Below, piece after piece: positions 26,672-41,073 of a stretch of 64,000 nt of DNA (its first letter is position 1; every line of letters starts with the position of its first letter). The notes beneath the pieces are model-generated. The model had not been told where the DNA came from. It did not search any database and saw nothing but the letters and a program-made list of their open reading frames with translations. This DNA comes from Microbacterium festucae (GTDB taxonomy: Bacteria > Actinomycetota > Actinomycetes > Actinomycetales > Microbacteriaceae). The translations under genes were made by a program, and so were the position numbers. The stretch is taken from the NCBI RefSeq assembly GCF_025421715.1, contig NZ_JAOEFC010000001.1:372001-436000 (forward strand). The letters run 5' to 3'.

Positions 26672-27816
26672 GCGACCGCCGCCTTCGCCGGTTTGAGCAA
26701 CACGTCGATCACCCGATCCTGATCCGATTCGCTGAGAGAGTGGTAGACCGGCAGGATCAGCGTCCCGTCGGTGAGGCGTTCGGTGACGGGGAGCGAACCC
26801 TCCGGCGCCAGGTCACGGTAGGGCGGCTGGCGGTGGGCGGCCATGATGCCGCGACGCGCCGAGATGCCCGCCTCGGCCAGCGCGACCAGAAGCCCGTCGC
26901 GGTCGAGCGGATACGCGTCTTCCACCTCGACCCAGAACGACTGCACGTTGCCCGTGCCGTAATCGGGGTCGGACACGGTGCGCAGGCCCTCGACCCCGCG
27001 GATGCCGGCGCGGTAGCGCGTCGCGATCTCACGACGACGGCGCACGATGGCCGGCAGCTTGCCGAGCTGGACGAGCCCGACCGCCGCCTGCAGGTCGGTC
27101 ATCCGGTAGTTGAACCCGATCTCGGTGTACTCCTCGGCCGGCGGCAGCACCGACCGGTGCCGGTCGGCGGCCGACACGCTCATCGCGTGCTCCCGCAGCC
27201 GGCGGGCCCGTGCCGCCCAATCGGCGCGCGAGGTGGTCAGCATCCCGCCCTCACCGGTGGTGAGGAGCTTTCGCGGATGGAACGACCACGCCGCGATGTC
27301 GGCTCCCGCGCCGACGGGCCGGTTGCGATAGGTCGACCCCGCCCCGCATGCGGCGTCCTCGATGACGACGATGCCGAGTGGATCGGCGATGGCGCGGATC
27401 TCGACGAGGTCGACGGGCACACCGCCCTGGTCGACGGCGATCACCGCGCGCGTGGCGGAGGTGAGCAGGCGTTCGATCTCGGCCGCCGTGATGTTGCCGG
27501 TGACGACGTCGACATCGGCGAACACCGGCGAGGCGCCGACGTAGCGCACCGCGTTGGTGGTCGCGATGAAGGAGAACGAGGGCACGATGACCTCGTCGCC
27601 CGGTCCGATGCCGGCCACGACCAGCGCCAGGTGCAGCGCCGTGGTGCAGCTGGTGGTGGCCACGGCATAGCCGGCGTCCATCACCCGGGCGAACTCCTCT
27701 TCGAACCGGGCGACCCGCGGACCCTGGGCGACCCAGCCCGAGGCGATCACCTCGGCCACGGCGTCGGCCTCTTCCTGACCGAGCCACGGGATCATGACGT
27801 TGATGCGTTCGCTCAT
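26668..27816 (-). CDS. DegT/DnrJ/EryC1/StrS aminotransferase (second copy)
   Basis: A 382-residue PLP enzyme, clearly distinct in sequence from the 24900 paralogue: MIPWLGQEEADAVAEVI start, TTSCTTALHLAL, VVIEDAACGAGST and PLP lysine K183 in WSFHPRKLLTTGEGG. The SFHPRK form is common in 4-aminotransferases of the PseC/ArnB/PglE group, whereas the SFYPGK form is common in 3-aminotransferases, so the locus may make a diamino sugar or two amino sugars. It overlaps neighbours on both sides by four bases. Regiochemistry is inference. Confidence 0.87.
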   Translation of the reverse strand: MSERINVMIPWLGQEEADAVAEVIASGWVAQGPRVARFEEEFARVMDAGYAVATTSCTTALHLALVVAGIGPGDEVIVPSFSFIATTNAVRYVGASPVFADVDVVTGNITAAEIERLLTSATRAVIAVDQGGVPVDLVEIRAIADPLGIVVIEDAACGAGSTYRNRPVGAGADIAAWSFHPRKLLTTGEGGMLTTSRADWAARARRLREHAMSVSAADRHRSVLPPAEEYTEIGFNYRMTDLQAAVGLVQLGKLPAIVRRRREIATRYRAGIRGVEGLRTVSDPDYGTGNVQSFWVEVEDAYPLDRDGLLVALAEAGISARRGIMAAHRQPPYRDLAPEGSLPVTERLTDGTLILPVYHSLSESDQDRVIDVLLKPAKAAVA

Positions 27817-28811
27817 GCGCCCACCACCTGTCGCCCCGACGCGATCTCGTCGCGCAGCGGCGCCCACCATTCGACGAGCTGCCGCAGCCCCTCCTCGATG
27901 CCGATCGTCGCCTCGAAGCCGAGGTCGCGGCGAGCGGCGCGGGTGTCGGCGAGCCGGCGCACCACTGCGTTCACCGGGCGCTCGGGTCCGTGCTCGACGC
28001 CGAGATGCTCGGCGTCCATGACCCGCAGCAGCGCTTCGGCGAGTTCGAGCAGGCTCGTCTCGGTGCCGCTGGCGATGTTGTAGGTGCCTTCGACGACGTC
28101 GCTGCGCGCGGCGAGCACGTTGGCGCGGGCGATGTCGGGCACGCAGACGAAGTCCATCGTCTGCTGTCCGTCGCCGAAGATCAGCGGCGGGCGCCCGTCG
28201 GCGATGCGCTCCATCCAGCGCACGAGCACCTCGGTGTAGAGGCCGTGCACGTCCATGCGGGGGCCGTACACGTTGAAGTAGCGCAGCAGCACGTAGTCGA
28301 GCCCCTGCATGGCGCGGAAGCTGCGCACCAGCCCCTCGTTGAAGGTCTTGGACGCCCCGTAGATGGTGTCGTTGTTCTCGTGGTGGTGCCGCTCGTCGGT
28401 CGGGAAGGTCTCGGCCATCCCGTAGACCGAGGCGCTCGAGGCGGCGATCAGCTTTCCCACCCGGTGGCGCGCGGCCGCCTCGACGACGTTGAACGTGCCG
28501 TCGACGAGCACCTCCAGCGCCAGGCGCGGCTCCTCCGCGCACTGCGTGATGCGGATGGCGGCCTGGTGGAACACCAGGTCTTTGCCGGCGACGAGGTCGT
28601 CGACCAGATGCGCATCGCGGATGTCGCCGTCGATGAGCGTGACACGGCCGGTCGCGATCGCTTCGTCGAGATTCGCGAGCCGGCCGCGCACGAGGTTGTC
28701 GAGCACGTCGACGTGGGCGGCGCCCGCCTCCAGCAGCTGGTCGACGAGTGTCGAGCCGATCGTGCCGGCGCCGCCGGTGACGAGGATGCTGGTTCCTTCG
28801 ATGCGCGTCAT
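27813..28811 (-). CDS. NAD-dependent epimerase/dehydratase (extended SDR)
   Basis: 332 residues of the extended short-chain dehydrogenase family acting on nucleotide sugars. NAD loop TGGAGTIGS at 12-20, catalytic serine near 125 (ASSASVYG), and Y151/K155 in [16 protein letters not shown] and [14 protein letters not shown] are typical substrate-side motifs. C4-epimerase or related function is likely; the exact substrate is not readable. It is coupled by 4-base overlaps to the oxidoreductase before it and the aminotransferase after it. Confidence 0.88.
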   Translation of the reverse strand: MTRIEGTSILVTGGAGTIGSTLVDQLLEAGAAHVDVLDNLVRGRLANLDEAIATGRVTLIDGDIRDAHLVDDLVAGKDLVFHQAAIRITQCAEEPRLALEVLVDGTFNVVEAAARHRVGKLIAASSASVYGMAETFPTDERHHHENNDTIYGASKTFNEGLVRSFRAMQGLDYVLLRYFNVYGPRMDVHGLYTEVLVRWMERIADGRPPLIFGDGQQTMDFVCVPDIARANVLAARSDVVEGTYNIASGTETSLLELAEALLRVMDAEHLGVEHGPERPVNAVVRRLADTRAARRDLGFEATIGIEEGLRQLVEWWAPLRDEIASGRQVVGA

Positions 28812-29890
28812 GCGGCGGCCCCCCGGGTCGATCGTTGCGGCTGGATGTCGAGCGTCATGGGTGCCGGCGCCCCGCCGGCGGCGAGGCTGCGCTGGGCGGC
28901 ATCGAGCACGGCCAGCACCCGCAGGCCGGCTTCCCCGCTGGTGCGGGCGGGGCGCTTCTCGTCGATCGCGGCGGCGAATTCTGCCACCACGCCGCCGAGC
29001 GCCTCCCGTTCGGGAAGGGCGGGCGACCAGGTGTCGCCGAGGCGGTAGGAGATGTTCGCCGACCGGCGGTCGAGCGTCGTCTCCTTCGAGACGGTGTCGA
29101 TGTCGACGCCCCGGTCGTACACGCTGATGCGCTGCTGCGGGTTGAGGTCGTCCCAGACGAGGGTGCGGCGGGTGCCCCCGATCACCATCTGGCGGATCTT
29201 CGTGGGGCTCAGCCAGTTGACGTTCACGTGGGCCATCGCCCCGCACGCCAGCGGCATCGCGAGGTAGCCGACGCAGGCCTTGCCGGTGCGCAGCGGATCC
29301 GAGCCGTGCGCCGACACGGATGCCGTGTCGAGCCCGCCCGGGAGGATGAAGTCCATGATCGACAGGTCGTGGGGCGCGAGGTCCCAGAACACGTCGACGT
29401 CGGGCTGGATGAGGCCGAGGTTGATGCGCGTGCTGTCGACGAACAGGATGTCGCCCAGCGCTCCCTCGGCGATGAGCTCGCGGATCTTCAGCACCGCCGG
29501 CGTGTAGCAGTAAGTGTGATCGGCCATGAGCACGAGCCCGCTCTCGGCGGCGCGGGCGACCATGTCCTCGCCCCGCGACTTCTCGTCGGCCAGCGGCTTC
29601 TCGACCATCACGTGCTTGCCGGCCGTCAGCGCCGCCGTCACGATCGGGTGGTGCGTGCGCGCGGGCGTGGCCACCGCGATGGCATCCACGCTCGCATCCG
29701 CCAGCACGTCGGCCAGGCTCGTCGTGATGGGCACGCCCCCGACGCTGTCGGCGACGGCCTGCGCGCGCGCCTGGTCGAGATCGCAGATGCCGGCCAGCTC
29801 CCACTGCGCGCTCGCGCGGAAGTTGCGGGCGAGGTTCGGGCCCCAATAGCCGGCCCCCACGACCACGATCCTCTTCTTCTTCTCTGTCAC
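28808..29890 (-). CDS. Gfo/Idh/MocA family oxidoreductase (WlbA/WbpB-like)
   Basis: 360 residues with an N-terminal NAD domain ([15 protein letters not shown] at 10-24) and the catalytic EKPLA motif (K98), plus [13 protein letters not shown] with the conserved Asp/His. The GYWGPN form is characteristic of WlbA/WbpB-type enzymes that oxidise C3 of UDP-GlcNAc-uronate before transamination, which fits the DegT and WbpD-like genes nearby. Start is the GTG at 29890 with AGGGGAGG about eight bases upstream. It is the first gene of the long minus-strand operon. Confidence 0.88.
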   Translation of the reverse strand: MTEKKKRIVVVGAGYWGPNLARNFRASAQWELAGICDLDQARAQAVADSVGGVPITTSLADVLADASVDAIAVATPARTHHPIVTAALTAGKHVMVEKPLADEKSRGEDMVARAAESGLVLMADHTYCYTPAVLKIRELIAEGALGDILFVDSTRINLGLIQPDVDVFWDLAPHDLSIMDFILPGGLDTASVSAHGSDPLRTGKACVGYLAMPLACGAMAHVNVNWLSPTKIRQMVIGGTRRTLVWDDLNPQQRISVYDRGVDIDTVSKETTLDRRSANISYRLGDTWSPALPEREALGGVVAEFAAAIDEKRPARTSGEAGLRVLAVLDAAQRSLAAGGAPAPMTLDIQPQRSTRGAAA

Positions 29891-29943
29891 TGTGCTGCCT
29901 CCCCTGTGCACGTGAACCGCCCCCCAGCGGCTGTGTGGATGTT

Positions 29944-35682
<5,739 letters not shown>

Positions 35683-35841
35683 TACTCAATCCCCAGTCAC
35701 CCGTCTCGTGAGTACGCGAGACGGGCCATTCGCACTCCGCGCGAGATCGATCGCTCGATCTCTGGCCCGCGCCCCCCATAGGCGTGAGTCGACGGAGTGT
35801 CCCCCGCTCGGAGTGTAGCCAGATCCGCGAACCGCGCACAA
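35683..35841 (-). promoter_or_regulatory. Promoter and structured leader of the giant secreted protein
   Basis: On the minus strand TTGTGC (35841-35836), 18 bases, and TACACT (35817-35812) form a good promoter, giving a leader of about 120 bases. The leader holds two perfect hairpins: GAGATCGA/TCGATCTC (35743-35762, 4-base loop) and CCCGTCTCG/CGAGACGGG (35700-35725, 8-base loop). CTGGGGA lies nine bases before the ATG at 35682. Confidence 0.55.
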
Positions 35842-35886
35842 TACTTGGCACCAGATACGTCGCACCCGATCCCTGGGGAGGATGCC

Positions 35887-36489
35887 ATGACCGAGACCGA
35901 CTCCGCCGTCGTCCAGCCGACGGCCGACATCGACGACGACGTCGTGCTCGGGGCGCGCACCCGCGTGTGGCACCTCGCGCAGGTGCGCGCCGGCGCCCGC
36001 CTCGGCGCCGACTGCAACATCGGGCGGGGCGCCTACATCGGCCCGGGAGTGGTGCTCGGCGACGCGTGCAAGGTGCAGAACTACGCGCTCGTCTACGAGC
36101 CGGCCGTCGTCGGCGACGGGGTGTTCATCGGCCCCGCCGTCGTGTTCACCAACGACGAGTTCCCCCGCGCGGCCAACCCCGACGGGTCGCTGAAGGGTGC
36201 CGACGACTGGCACGCGGTCGGCGTGACCGTCGACCGCGGCGCCTCCATCGGCGCCCGCGCCGTGTGCATCGCCCCCGTGACGATCGGCGCCTGGGCCCTC
36301 GTCGCCGCCGGCGCCGTGGTCACCAAAGACGTGCCCGCGCACGCCCTCGTCGCCGGGGTGCCCGCCCGCCGCATCGGCTGGGTCGGCCGCACCGGTCGCC
36401 CGCTCACCGCCGACGGCCCCGAATGGGTCTGCCCCGACACCGGCGAGCGCTACGTCGCCGACGGCGAGTCCCTGCATCCGGTCGGCTGA
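35887..36489 (+). CDS. WbpD-like nucleotide-sugar N-acetyltransferase
   Basis: A 200-residue left-handed beta-helix acetyltransferase: VQPTADIDDDVVLGARTRVWHLAQVRAGA opening, GVFIGPAVVFTNDEFPRA, VTVDRGASIGARAVCIAPVTIGAWALVAAGAVVTKDVPAHALVAGVPAR. The VFTND segment is the WlbB/WbpD hallmark (acetylation of UDP-2-acetamido-3-amino sugar uronate). GGGGAGG precedes the ATG at 35887. It is transcribed away from the giant protein gene, so it is separate from the minus-strand operon although it fits the oxidoreductase/aminotransferase pathway there. The C-terminal 30 residues (CPDTGERYV) are a short extra tail. Confidence 0.86.
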   Translation: MTETDSAVVQPTADIDDDVVLGARTRVWHLAQVRAGARLGADCNIGRGAYIGPGVVLGDACKVQNYALVYEPAVVGDGVFIGPAVVFTNDEFPRAANPDGSLKGADDWHAVGVTVDRGASIGARAVCIAPVTIGAWALVAAGAVVTKDVPAHALVAGVPARRIGWVGRTGRPLTADGPEWVCPDTGERYVADGESLHPVG

Positions 36490-36527
36490 CGCCGGGCCCG
36501 GTGGGTGAGGCCGTCCGTGCGCGCGCA

Positions 36528-36596
36528 TTTCGGAGCCTGTCACCCAGATCGGAGGAAATCGACGGATTCCTCCGAGATGGGCGCCGTGCTCCGAAA
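36528..36596. repeat. Nested palindrome, possible bidirectional terminator
   Basis: Outer arms TTTCGGAGC (36528-36536) and GCTCCGAAA (36588-36596) enclose inner arms TCGGAGGAA (36549-36557) and TTCCTCCGA (36567-36575), with further CCCA/TGGG pairing outside the inner stem. It lies between two convergent genes (ends 36489 and 36642). Confidence 0.6.
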
Positions 36597-36641
36597 CGGA
36601 TGCCGGTCGGCGAGGCGCCCGTCCGCCACCCCCGCCGGGCG

Positions 36642-37598
36642 TCAGAGCTTGCGCAGCAGCACCGACTCCACGGCGTGGTCGGCGGCCTTGCGCAGCACGA
36701 GGTTGGCGCGGTGCTTGGTGGGCTCGACGTTCTCGCGCAGGTTCGGCAGGTTGATGTCGTTCCAGAAGCCGAGGGCGCGCGGCACGGCCTCTTCGTCCGA
36801 GAGCTCGGCGAACCGGTTGAAGAACGACGAGGGGTTGCTGAACGCCCCGTCGCGCAGTGCCAGGAAGCGGCTCACGAACCACTGCGAGATGTCGTCGGCG
36901 TCGGCGTCGATGTAGATCGAGAAGTCGAACAGGTCGCTGACGGCGACGTCGTTGGGGGTGGGCGGCGGCTGCAGCACGTTGAGGCCCTCGACGATCACGA
37001 CGTCGGGGCGGCGCACGACCACCTGCGCGTCGGGCATGATGTCGTAGCGCACGTGGGAGTAGAACGGCGCCCGCGCTTCGGCCGCCCCCGACTTCACGTC
37101 GATGAGGAACTTCACCAGCTCGCGGCGGTCGTACGACTCGGGGAAGCCCTTGCGGTGCATGATGCCGCGCCGCTCGAGCTCGGCGTTGGGGTAGAGGAAC
37201 CCGTCGGTGGTGACCAGCTCCACCCGGGGCGTGCCGGGCCAGCGGCTCATGAGCTCGCGCAGCAGGCGGGCGATCGTCGACTTGCCCACCGCGACCGACC
37301 CGGCGACCCCGACGACGAACGGCGTGGTCGAGTCGGGCTCGCCGAGGAAGTCCGCGCTCTCGCGCCCCAGCCGCTTCGTGTTCTCGGCGTACGTGCTCAG
37401 CAGCCGGCTGAGCGGCAGGTACACCTGACGCACCTCGGCGGGGTCGAGCCGGTCGCCGATGCCGCGCAGCTGCACGATCTCGGTGTCGGTGAGCGGGTTG
37501 GGGATGCCGGAGGCCAAGCGCGCCCACTCGTCGCGGCCGATCTCGCGGTAGAGCGAATCGACGGGCGTCAGCGCCTCGGTGGTGTCGTCGGGGACCAT
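36642..37598 (-). CDS. coaA: Pantothenate kinase, type I
   Basis: 318 residues; catalyses the first, regulated step of coenzyme A synthesis (pantothenate + ATP). Walker A loop GSVAVGKST at 100-108, then VELVTTDGFLYPN, RKGFPESYDRR, YSHVRYDI and VVIVEGLNVLQ are all family signatures, and the length is standard. It is divergent from ppx across a 108-base gap holding a perfect inverted repeat. A TAAAGT -10 box seven bases before the ATG predicts a leaderless transcript. Its neighbour carrier protein (17978) depends on CoA for its prosthetic group, but no direct link is implied. Confidence 0.96.
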   Translation of the reverse strand: MVPDDTTEALTPVDSLYREIGRDEWARLASGIPNPLTDTEIVQLRGIGDRLDPAEVRQVYLPLSRLLSTYAENTKRLGRESADFLGEPDSTTPFVVGVAGSVAVGKSTIARLLRELMSRWPGTPRVELVTTDGFLYPNAELERRGIMHRKGFPESYDRRELVKFLIDVKSGAAEARAPFYSHVRYDIMPDAQVVVRRPDVVIVEGLNVLQPPPTPNDVAVSDLFDFSIYIDADADDISQWFVSRFLALRDGAFSNPSSFFNRFAELSDEEAVPRALGFWNDINLPNLRENVEPTKHRANLVLRKAADHAVESVLLRKL

Positions 37599-37706
37599 CG
37601 CGCCTACTTTATCCGGCGCATAACTCAGGCAGAATCTCCGTTTCGGCGGGGTGTCACCGGTTTCGGGGGCGTTCTGCCTGAGTTATGACCCCGCTACGCT
37701 CGCCAC
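37599..37706. promoter_or_regulatory. Mirrored divergent promoters of coaA and ppx inside an inverted repeat
   Basis: The 16-base arms are CATAACTCAGGCAGAA (37619-37634) and its exact reverse complement at 37672-37687, 37 bases apart. Leftward: TTCTGC, 17 bases, TAAAGT (37611-37606), 7 bases to the coaA ATG. Rightward: TTCTGC (37672-37677), 17 bases, TACGCT (37695-37700), 6 bases to the ppx ATG. Both transcripts would be leaderless and share the same upstream element. Confidence 0.55.
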
Positions 37707-38648
37707 ATGCGCCTCGGAGTCCTCGACATCGGCTCGAACACCGTCCATCTGCTCGTCGCCGACGTGCGCCCCGGCGGTCGGCCGCTGGCCGCGACCAGTC
37801 AGCGCACCGTGCTGCGCCTCATGCGCTACCTCGAACCCGACGGCTCGATCAGCGAGGCCGGGGTGACCGCGCTGGTGGATGCCGTGACGCAGGCGCGCGA
37901 GACCGCACGCGCCGAGAACGTGCGCGAGCTGCTCGCGACGGCCACGAGCGCGGTGCGCGAGGCGACCAACGGCGCCGAGGTGATCGCGCGCATCGAGGAG
38001 GCCCTCGGCCAGGAACTGCAGGTGCTCGGCGGCGAGTCCGAGGCCCGCTTCACCTTCCTGGCGGTGCGGCGCTGGTTCGGCTGGTCGGCCGGCCAGATCA
38101 TGCTGTTCGACATCGGCGGCGGCTCGCTCGAGCTGGCCGCGGGCGCCGACGAGCTTCCCGACGTGGCAGCGTCGGTGCCGCTGGGCGCCGGCCGCATGAC
38201 GATCGAGTTCCTCCCCGACGACCCGCCCGGGGAGGATGCCGTGGCCCGCCTGCGCGACCACGCACAGGCCACCCTCGCCCCGGTCGTCGAGCTCATGCGC
38301 GAGCAGCCCCGCCCGAACCACGTCGTCGGCTCGTCGAAGGCGATCCGTTCGCTCGCGAAGCTCGCCGGCTATCCGGTGCCCGGCTGGAGCGGGTCGGAGC
38401 GGATGCTGCTCCCCCGCCAGGCCCTGGGCTCGTGGATTCCGCGGCTGGCCCGCATCCCGGCATCCGCCCGTCAGGAGCTGCCGGGCATCACCGCCGACCG
38501 CACGTTCCAGATCGTGGCGGGCGCCGTCGTGCTGCACACCGCGATGACGGCCCTGAAGGTCGACGAGCTCGAGGTGAGCCCGTGGGCGCTGCGCGAGGGC
38601 GTGCTGCTGCGCTACATCGAATCGCTCAGCTGGACCGACCCCGACTGA
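37707..38648 (+). CDS. Ppx/GppA exopolyphosphatase family protein
   Basis: 313 residues of the ASKHA phosphatase fold, acting on polyphosphate or pppGpp. MRLGVLDIGSNTVHLLVADV is the N-terminal phosphate loop, ATATSAVREATNG and FDIGGGSLELA the second loop with the conserved Gly/Ser/Glu, and VGSSKAIRSLAKL and LREGVLLRYIE the C-terminal helices. This is the short form without the C-terminal HD-like domain, usual in actinobacteria (Ppx1/2 type). The ATG at 37707 probably starts a leaderless mRNA. The exact substrate is undetermined. Confidence 0.92.
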   Translation: MRLGVLDIGSNTVHLLVADVRPGGRPLAATSQRTVLRLMRYLEPDGSISEAGVTALVDAVTQARETARAENVRELLATATSAVREATNGAEVIARIEEALGQELQVLGGESEARFTFLAVRRWFGWSAGQIMLFDIGGGSLELAAGADELPDVAASVPLGAGRMTIEFLPDDPPGEDAVARLRDHAQATLAPVVELMREQPRPNHVVGSSKAIRSLAKLAGYPVPGWSGSERMLLPRQALGSWIPRLARIPASARQELPGITADRTFQIVAGAVVLHTAMTALKVDELEVSPWALREGVLLRYIESLSWTDPD

Positions 38649-38801
38649 TCCCGGGGCCTGCGCCCGAGGGATGCTCCACCGCGCGTCATCCGGCGGAAAC
38701 ACGTGCGCCGCGGCGCGGCAACAGGCACCTTCTACTGTCGGCCCATCGGCCGCTCCGCCACCGGGCTGAGCGTCGGCAGGCCCTGAGCCGGGAGGCCCTT
38801 G

Positions 38802-40289
38802 ATGAGCGCACTGAGCGACGCGATCCGCGATCGCCGCCCCGACTCCACCCTCGCCGCGCGCTCGCCCCTGCACGGTCTGCGGCGAGGGTCGCTCGGCCCC
38901 GCCGATGTCGTCGCGCAGTCGGTGGCCGCCGTCGCGCCGGCAGGCGTGCTGCTCACCCATGCCGGCGGCCTCGTGCGACAGCTGGGCGCCTTCGCGTTCC
39001 TCGCGCTGCTGGCGACCTCGGTGATCGTCATGCTCGTCGCCCTGTCGCTGGCGATCTTCGGGCGGCGTATCGCCGCGGCGGGCGGGGTGTACACGTTCGT
39101 CACGCGGGGCCTGGGTCCGGTGGTGGGCATCGCCGCCGGCACGGCGATCGCCGTCGGCTACGGGGCCATGTCGATCGACACGCTGCGCTCGGGGGCCCGG
39201 CGGATCGCGCAGCTGGTGGCGGGGCCGCGGGCAGACGGCCCCGACCCCGCGCTCATGATCGGGGTCGTGCTGGTCGTCGGGGCGGCGATCACCGCGGTCA
39301 TCGTCGTCGGGGCGCGGGTCTCGACGCGCATCATGCTCGTCGTCGAAGGCGTCGCCGTCGCCGCGATCCTCACACTCTCCTTCGCCACGCTGACCGCCAC
39401 CGGCTGGGACCTCGCCCCGCTCCTGCCCGGTGCCGGCGCCGGGCCGCCTCCCTCGGCATCCGCGTTCGCCGCCGGCATCGCGTTGGCCCTCGCCTCGTTC
39501 GTGGGCTTCGAGAGCGGTGCGGCGCTGGCCCCCGAGACGCGCCGCCCGTTGGCGACGGTGCCGCGTGCGCTCATCTGGACGGCCGCCGCCCTCGGGCTGA
39601 TCTACCTCTTCGGCGTCGCGGCGCAGGTGTCGGCGAGCGCGCACGGCGCGACCGGTCCCCTGGGGCAGACGATCGTCCTCCCCGACTCGACCTGGTGGGG
39701 GGCGGCGACGGATGCCGTGATCGCGGCCTCGTGGATCGCCTGCGCGCTGGCGTGCACGAATGCGCTCGTGCGGCTCGTGTTCACCCTCGCCCGTGAAGGC
39801 GCACTGCCGGCCTGGCTCGGCGCCGCGTCGCGCCGGTTCGGCTCGCCGCATCGCGCGGCCGCGGTGGTGGGCGGGCTCATCTCGGCGGGGGCGACCGCGC
39901 TCATCGTGATCGGCCGCGACACGCTGCTGGGCGCCACGATCGGCGTCGCTTCGAGCTTCGGGTTCATCGTCGCCTACCTGCTGCTGTGCGCGGCGGCGGT
40001 GCGCTACCTCGTGCGCATCGGCGAGTTCACGCTGCGCGAGAGCTGGCCGGCCCTCGTCGGCGCGGCGGCGCTCGCGATGATCGTCGTCGTGGAGTGGACC
40101 GGCACCACCGGCGACGACCACACCGGCATCCTCGTCATCGTCGTGCTGCTGCTGGGCGTGGTGGGGGTGCACGCCTGGCGGCTGTACCGCGGGGCGCTGT
40201 CGCCCGCACGCGCCGGTGCCTACGACACCCCGATCGCGGCGGATGCCATCGCTCCCGCCGCCGCACAGAAGCCGGCCGTCCGCCGGTGA
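38802..40289 (+). CDS. APC-superfamily amino acid permease
   Basis: 495 residues, about 12 membrane helices. Early RRGSLGPADVVAQSVAAVAPAG and GGVYTFVTRGLGP are APC signatures, FASFVGFESGA-like (ASFVGFESGAALAPETRRP) marks helix 6 and loop, and NALVRLVFTLAREGALPAWLG follows helix 8. It imports or exchanges amino acids or amines. The ATG at 38802 has GGGAGG six bases upstream; a TTG one codon earlier is less likely. It overlaps the IclR regulator gene (GTGA at 40286), which may regulate it or sense its substrate. Confidence 0.9.
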   Translation: MSALSDAIRDRRPDSTLAARSPLHGLRRGSLGPADVVAQSVAAVAPAGVLLTHAGGLVRQLGAFAFLALLATSVIVMLVALSLAIFGRRIAAAGGVYTFVTRGLGPVVGIAAGTAIAVGYGAMSIDTLRSGARRIAQLVAGPRADGPDPALMIGVVLVVGAAITAVIVVGARVSTRIMLVVEGVAVAAILTLSFATLTATGWDLAPLLPGAGAGPPPSASAFAAGIALALASFVGFESGAALAPETRRPLATVPRALIWTAAALGLIYLFGVAAQVSASAHGATGPLGQTIVLPDSTWWGAATDAVIAASWIACALACTNALVRLVFTLAREGALPAWLGAASRRFGSPHRAAAVVGGLISAGATALIVIGRDTLLGATIGVASSFGFIVAYLLLCAAAVRYLVRIGEFTLRESWPALVGAAALAMIVVVEWTGTTGDDHTGILVIVVLLLGVVGVHAWRLYRGALSPARAGAYDTPIAADAIAPAAAQKPAVRR

Positions 40290-41065
40290 GCGGGGCGGGC
40301 TCCGGCTCGAGCGTCGGACAGGCTCTCGCGGTGCTCGAAGAGGTGGCCCGCTCGGGCCCGACGCTGTCGGCCAACGGCATCGCGCGCGCCCTGGGGCTGC
40401 CACGGGCCAGCGCCTACCGGCTGATCAACTCGCTCGTGAGCGAGGAGTATCTGCTGCGCCACCCCACCCTCGACGGCTTCTCGCTCGGCGTGCGCGTCGT
40501 CGAGCTCGCGCATCTGGTCGCGCCGACCCGCCCGCTGTCGACGGCCGAGGTGGTCGCCGGGGTGCGCGCCGAGACCGGGGTGGCCGTGCACCTGGCCCGC
40601 TATCAGCGGGGCCGGGTCGTGATCGTCGACGAAGACCCGGGTCGGCCGCTGCGTTCGCTCGATCGCACCCGCCAGCAGCTGGCCTCCACCGCGATCGGGC
40701 GGGTGTTGCTGGCCGCCTACGCGCCGCCGCTGGCGGCCTACCCCGATCAGGATGCCGTCGCGACGGTCGTGCAGACCGCGCGCGCATCGGGCATCACCCC
40801 GCAGGAGCACCGCGAGATCGCGGCCGAGGTGTTCGCGCTCGGCTATGCCCTCGCAGTGGACCCGTCGGAGGAGCAGCGCGCATGCGTCGCGGTGCCGCTG
40901 CGCACCGCCGAGGGACGCATCGTGGGTGCGCTGGCGGCGGCGGCCGCCGGGCCGTCGGAGGCGGCGGCGCAGGTCGGTGCGCTCACCGGCGCGGCGCGCC
41001 GGCTGGCCGACGCGCTGTCGATTCCGGCCGCGGCCGACGACCGCGCAGGGGCCTCGGCGACATAG
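40286..41065 (+). CDS. IclR-family transcriptional regulator
   Basis: 259 residues. A winged helix-turn-helix at about 10-70 (VGQALAVLEEVARSGPTLSANGIARAL, ASAYRLINSLVSEEYL) followed by the IclR effector domain (HLARYQRGRVVIVDED, LASTAIGRVLLAAY, GYALAVDPSEEQRACVAVPL). It begins at a GTG overlapping the permease stop, so it is co-transcribed with and probably controls that permease. The effector is unknown. It converges with the signal peptidase gene. Confidence 0.9.
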   Translation: MSGAGSGSSVGQALAVLEEVARSGPTLSANGIARALGLPRASAYRLINSLVSEEYLLRHPTLDGFSLGVRVVELAHLVAPTRPLSTAEVVAGVRAETGVAVHLARYQRGRVVIVDEDPGRPLRSLDRTRQQLASTAIGRVLLAAYAPPLAAYPDQDAVATVVQTARASGITPQEHREIAAEVFALGYALAVDPSEEQRACVAVPLRTAEGRIVGALAAAAAGPSEAAAQVGALTGAARRLADALSIPAAADDRAGASAT

Positions 41066-41073
41066 CCGGCAGC

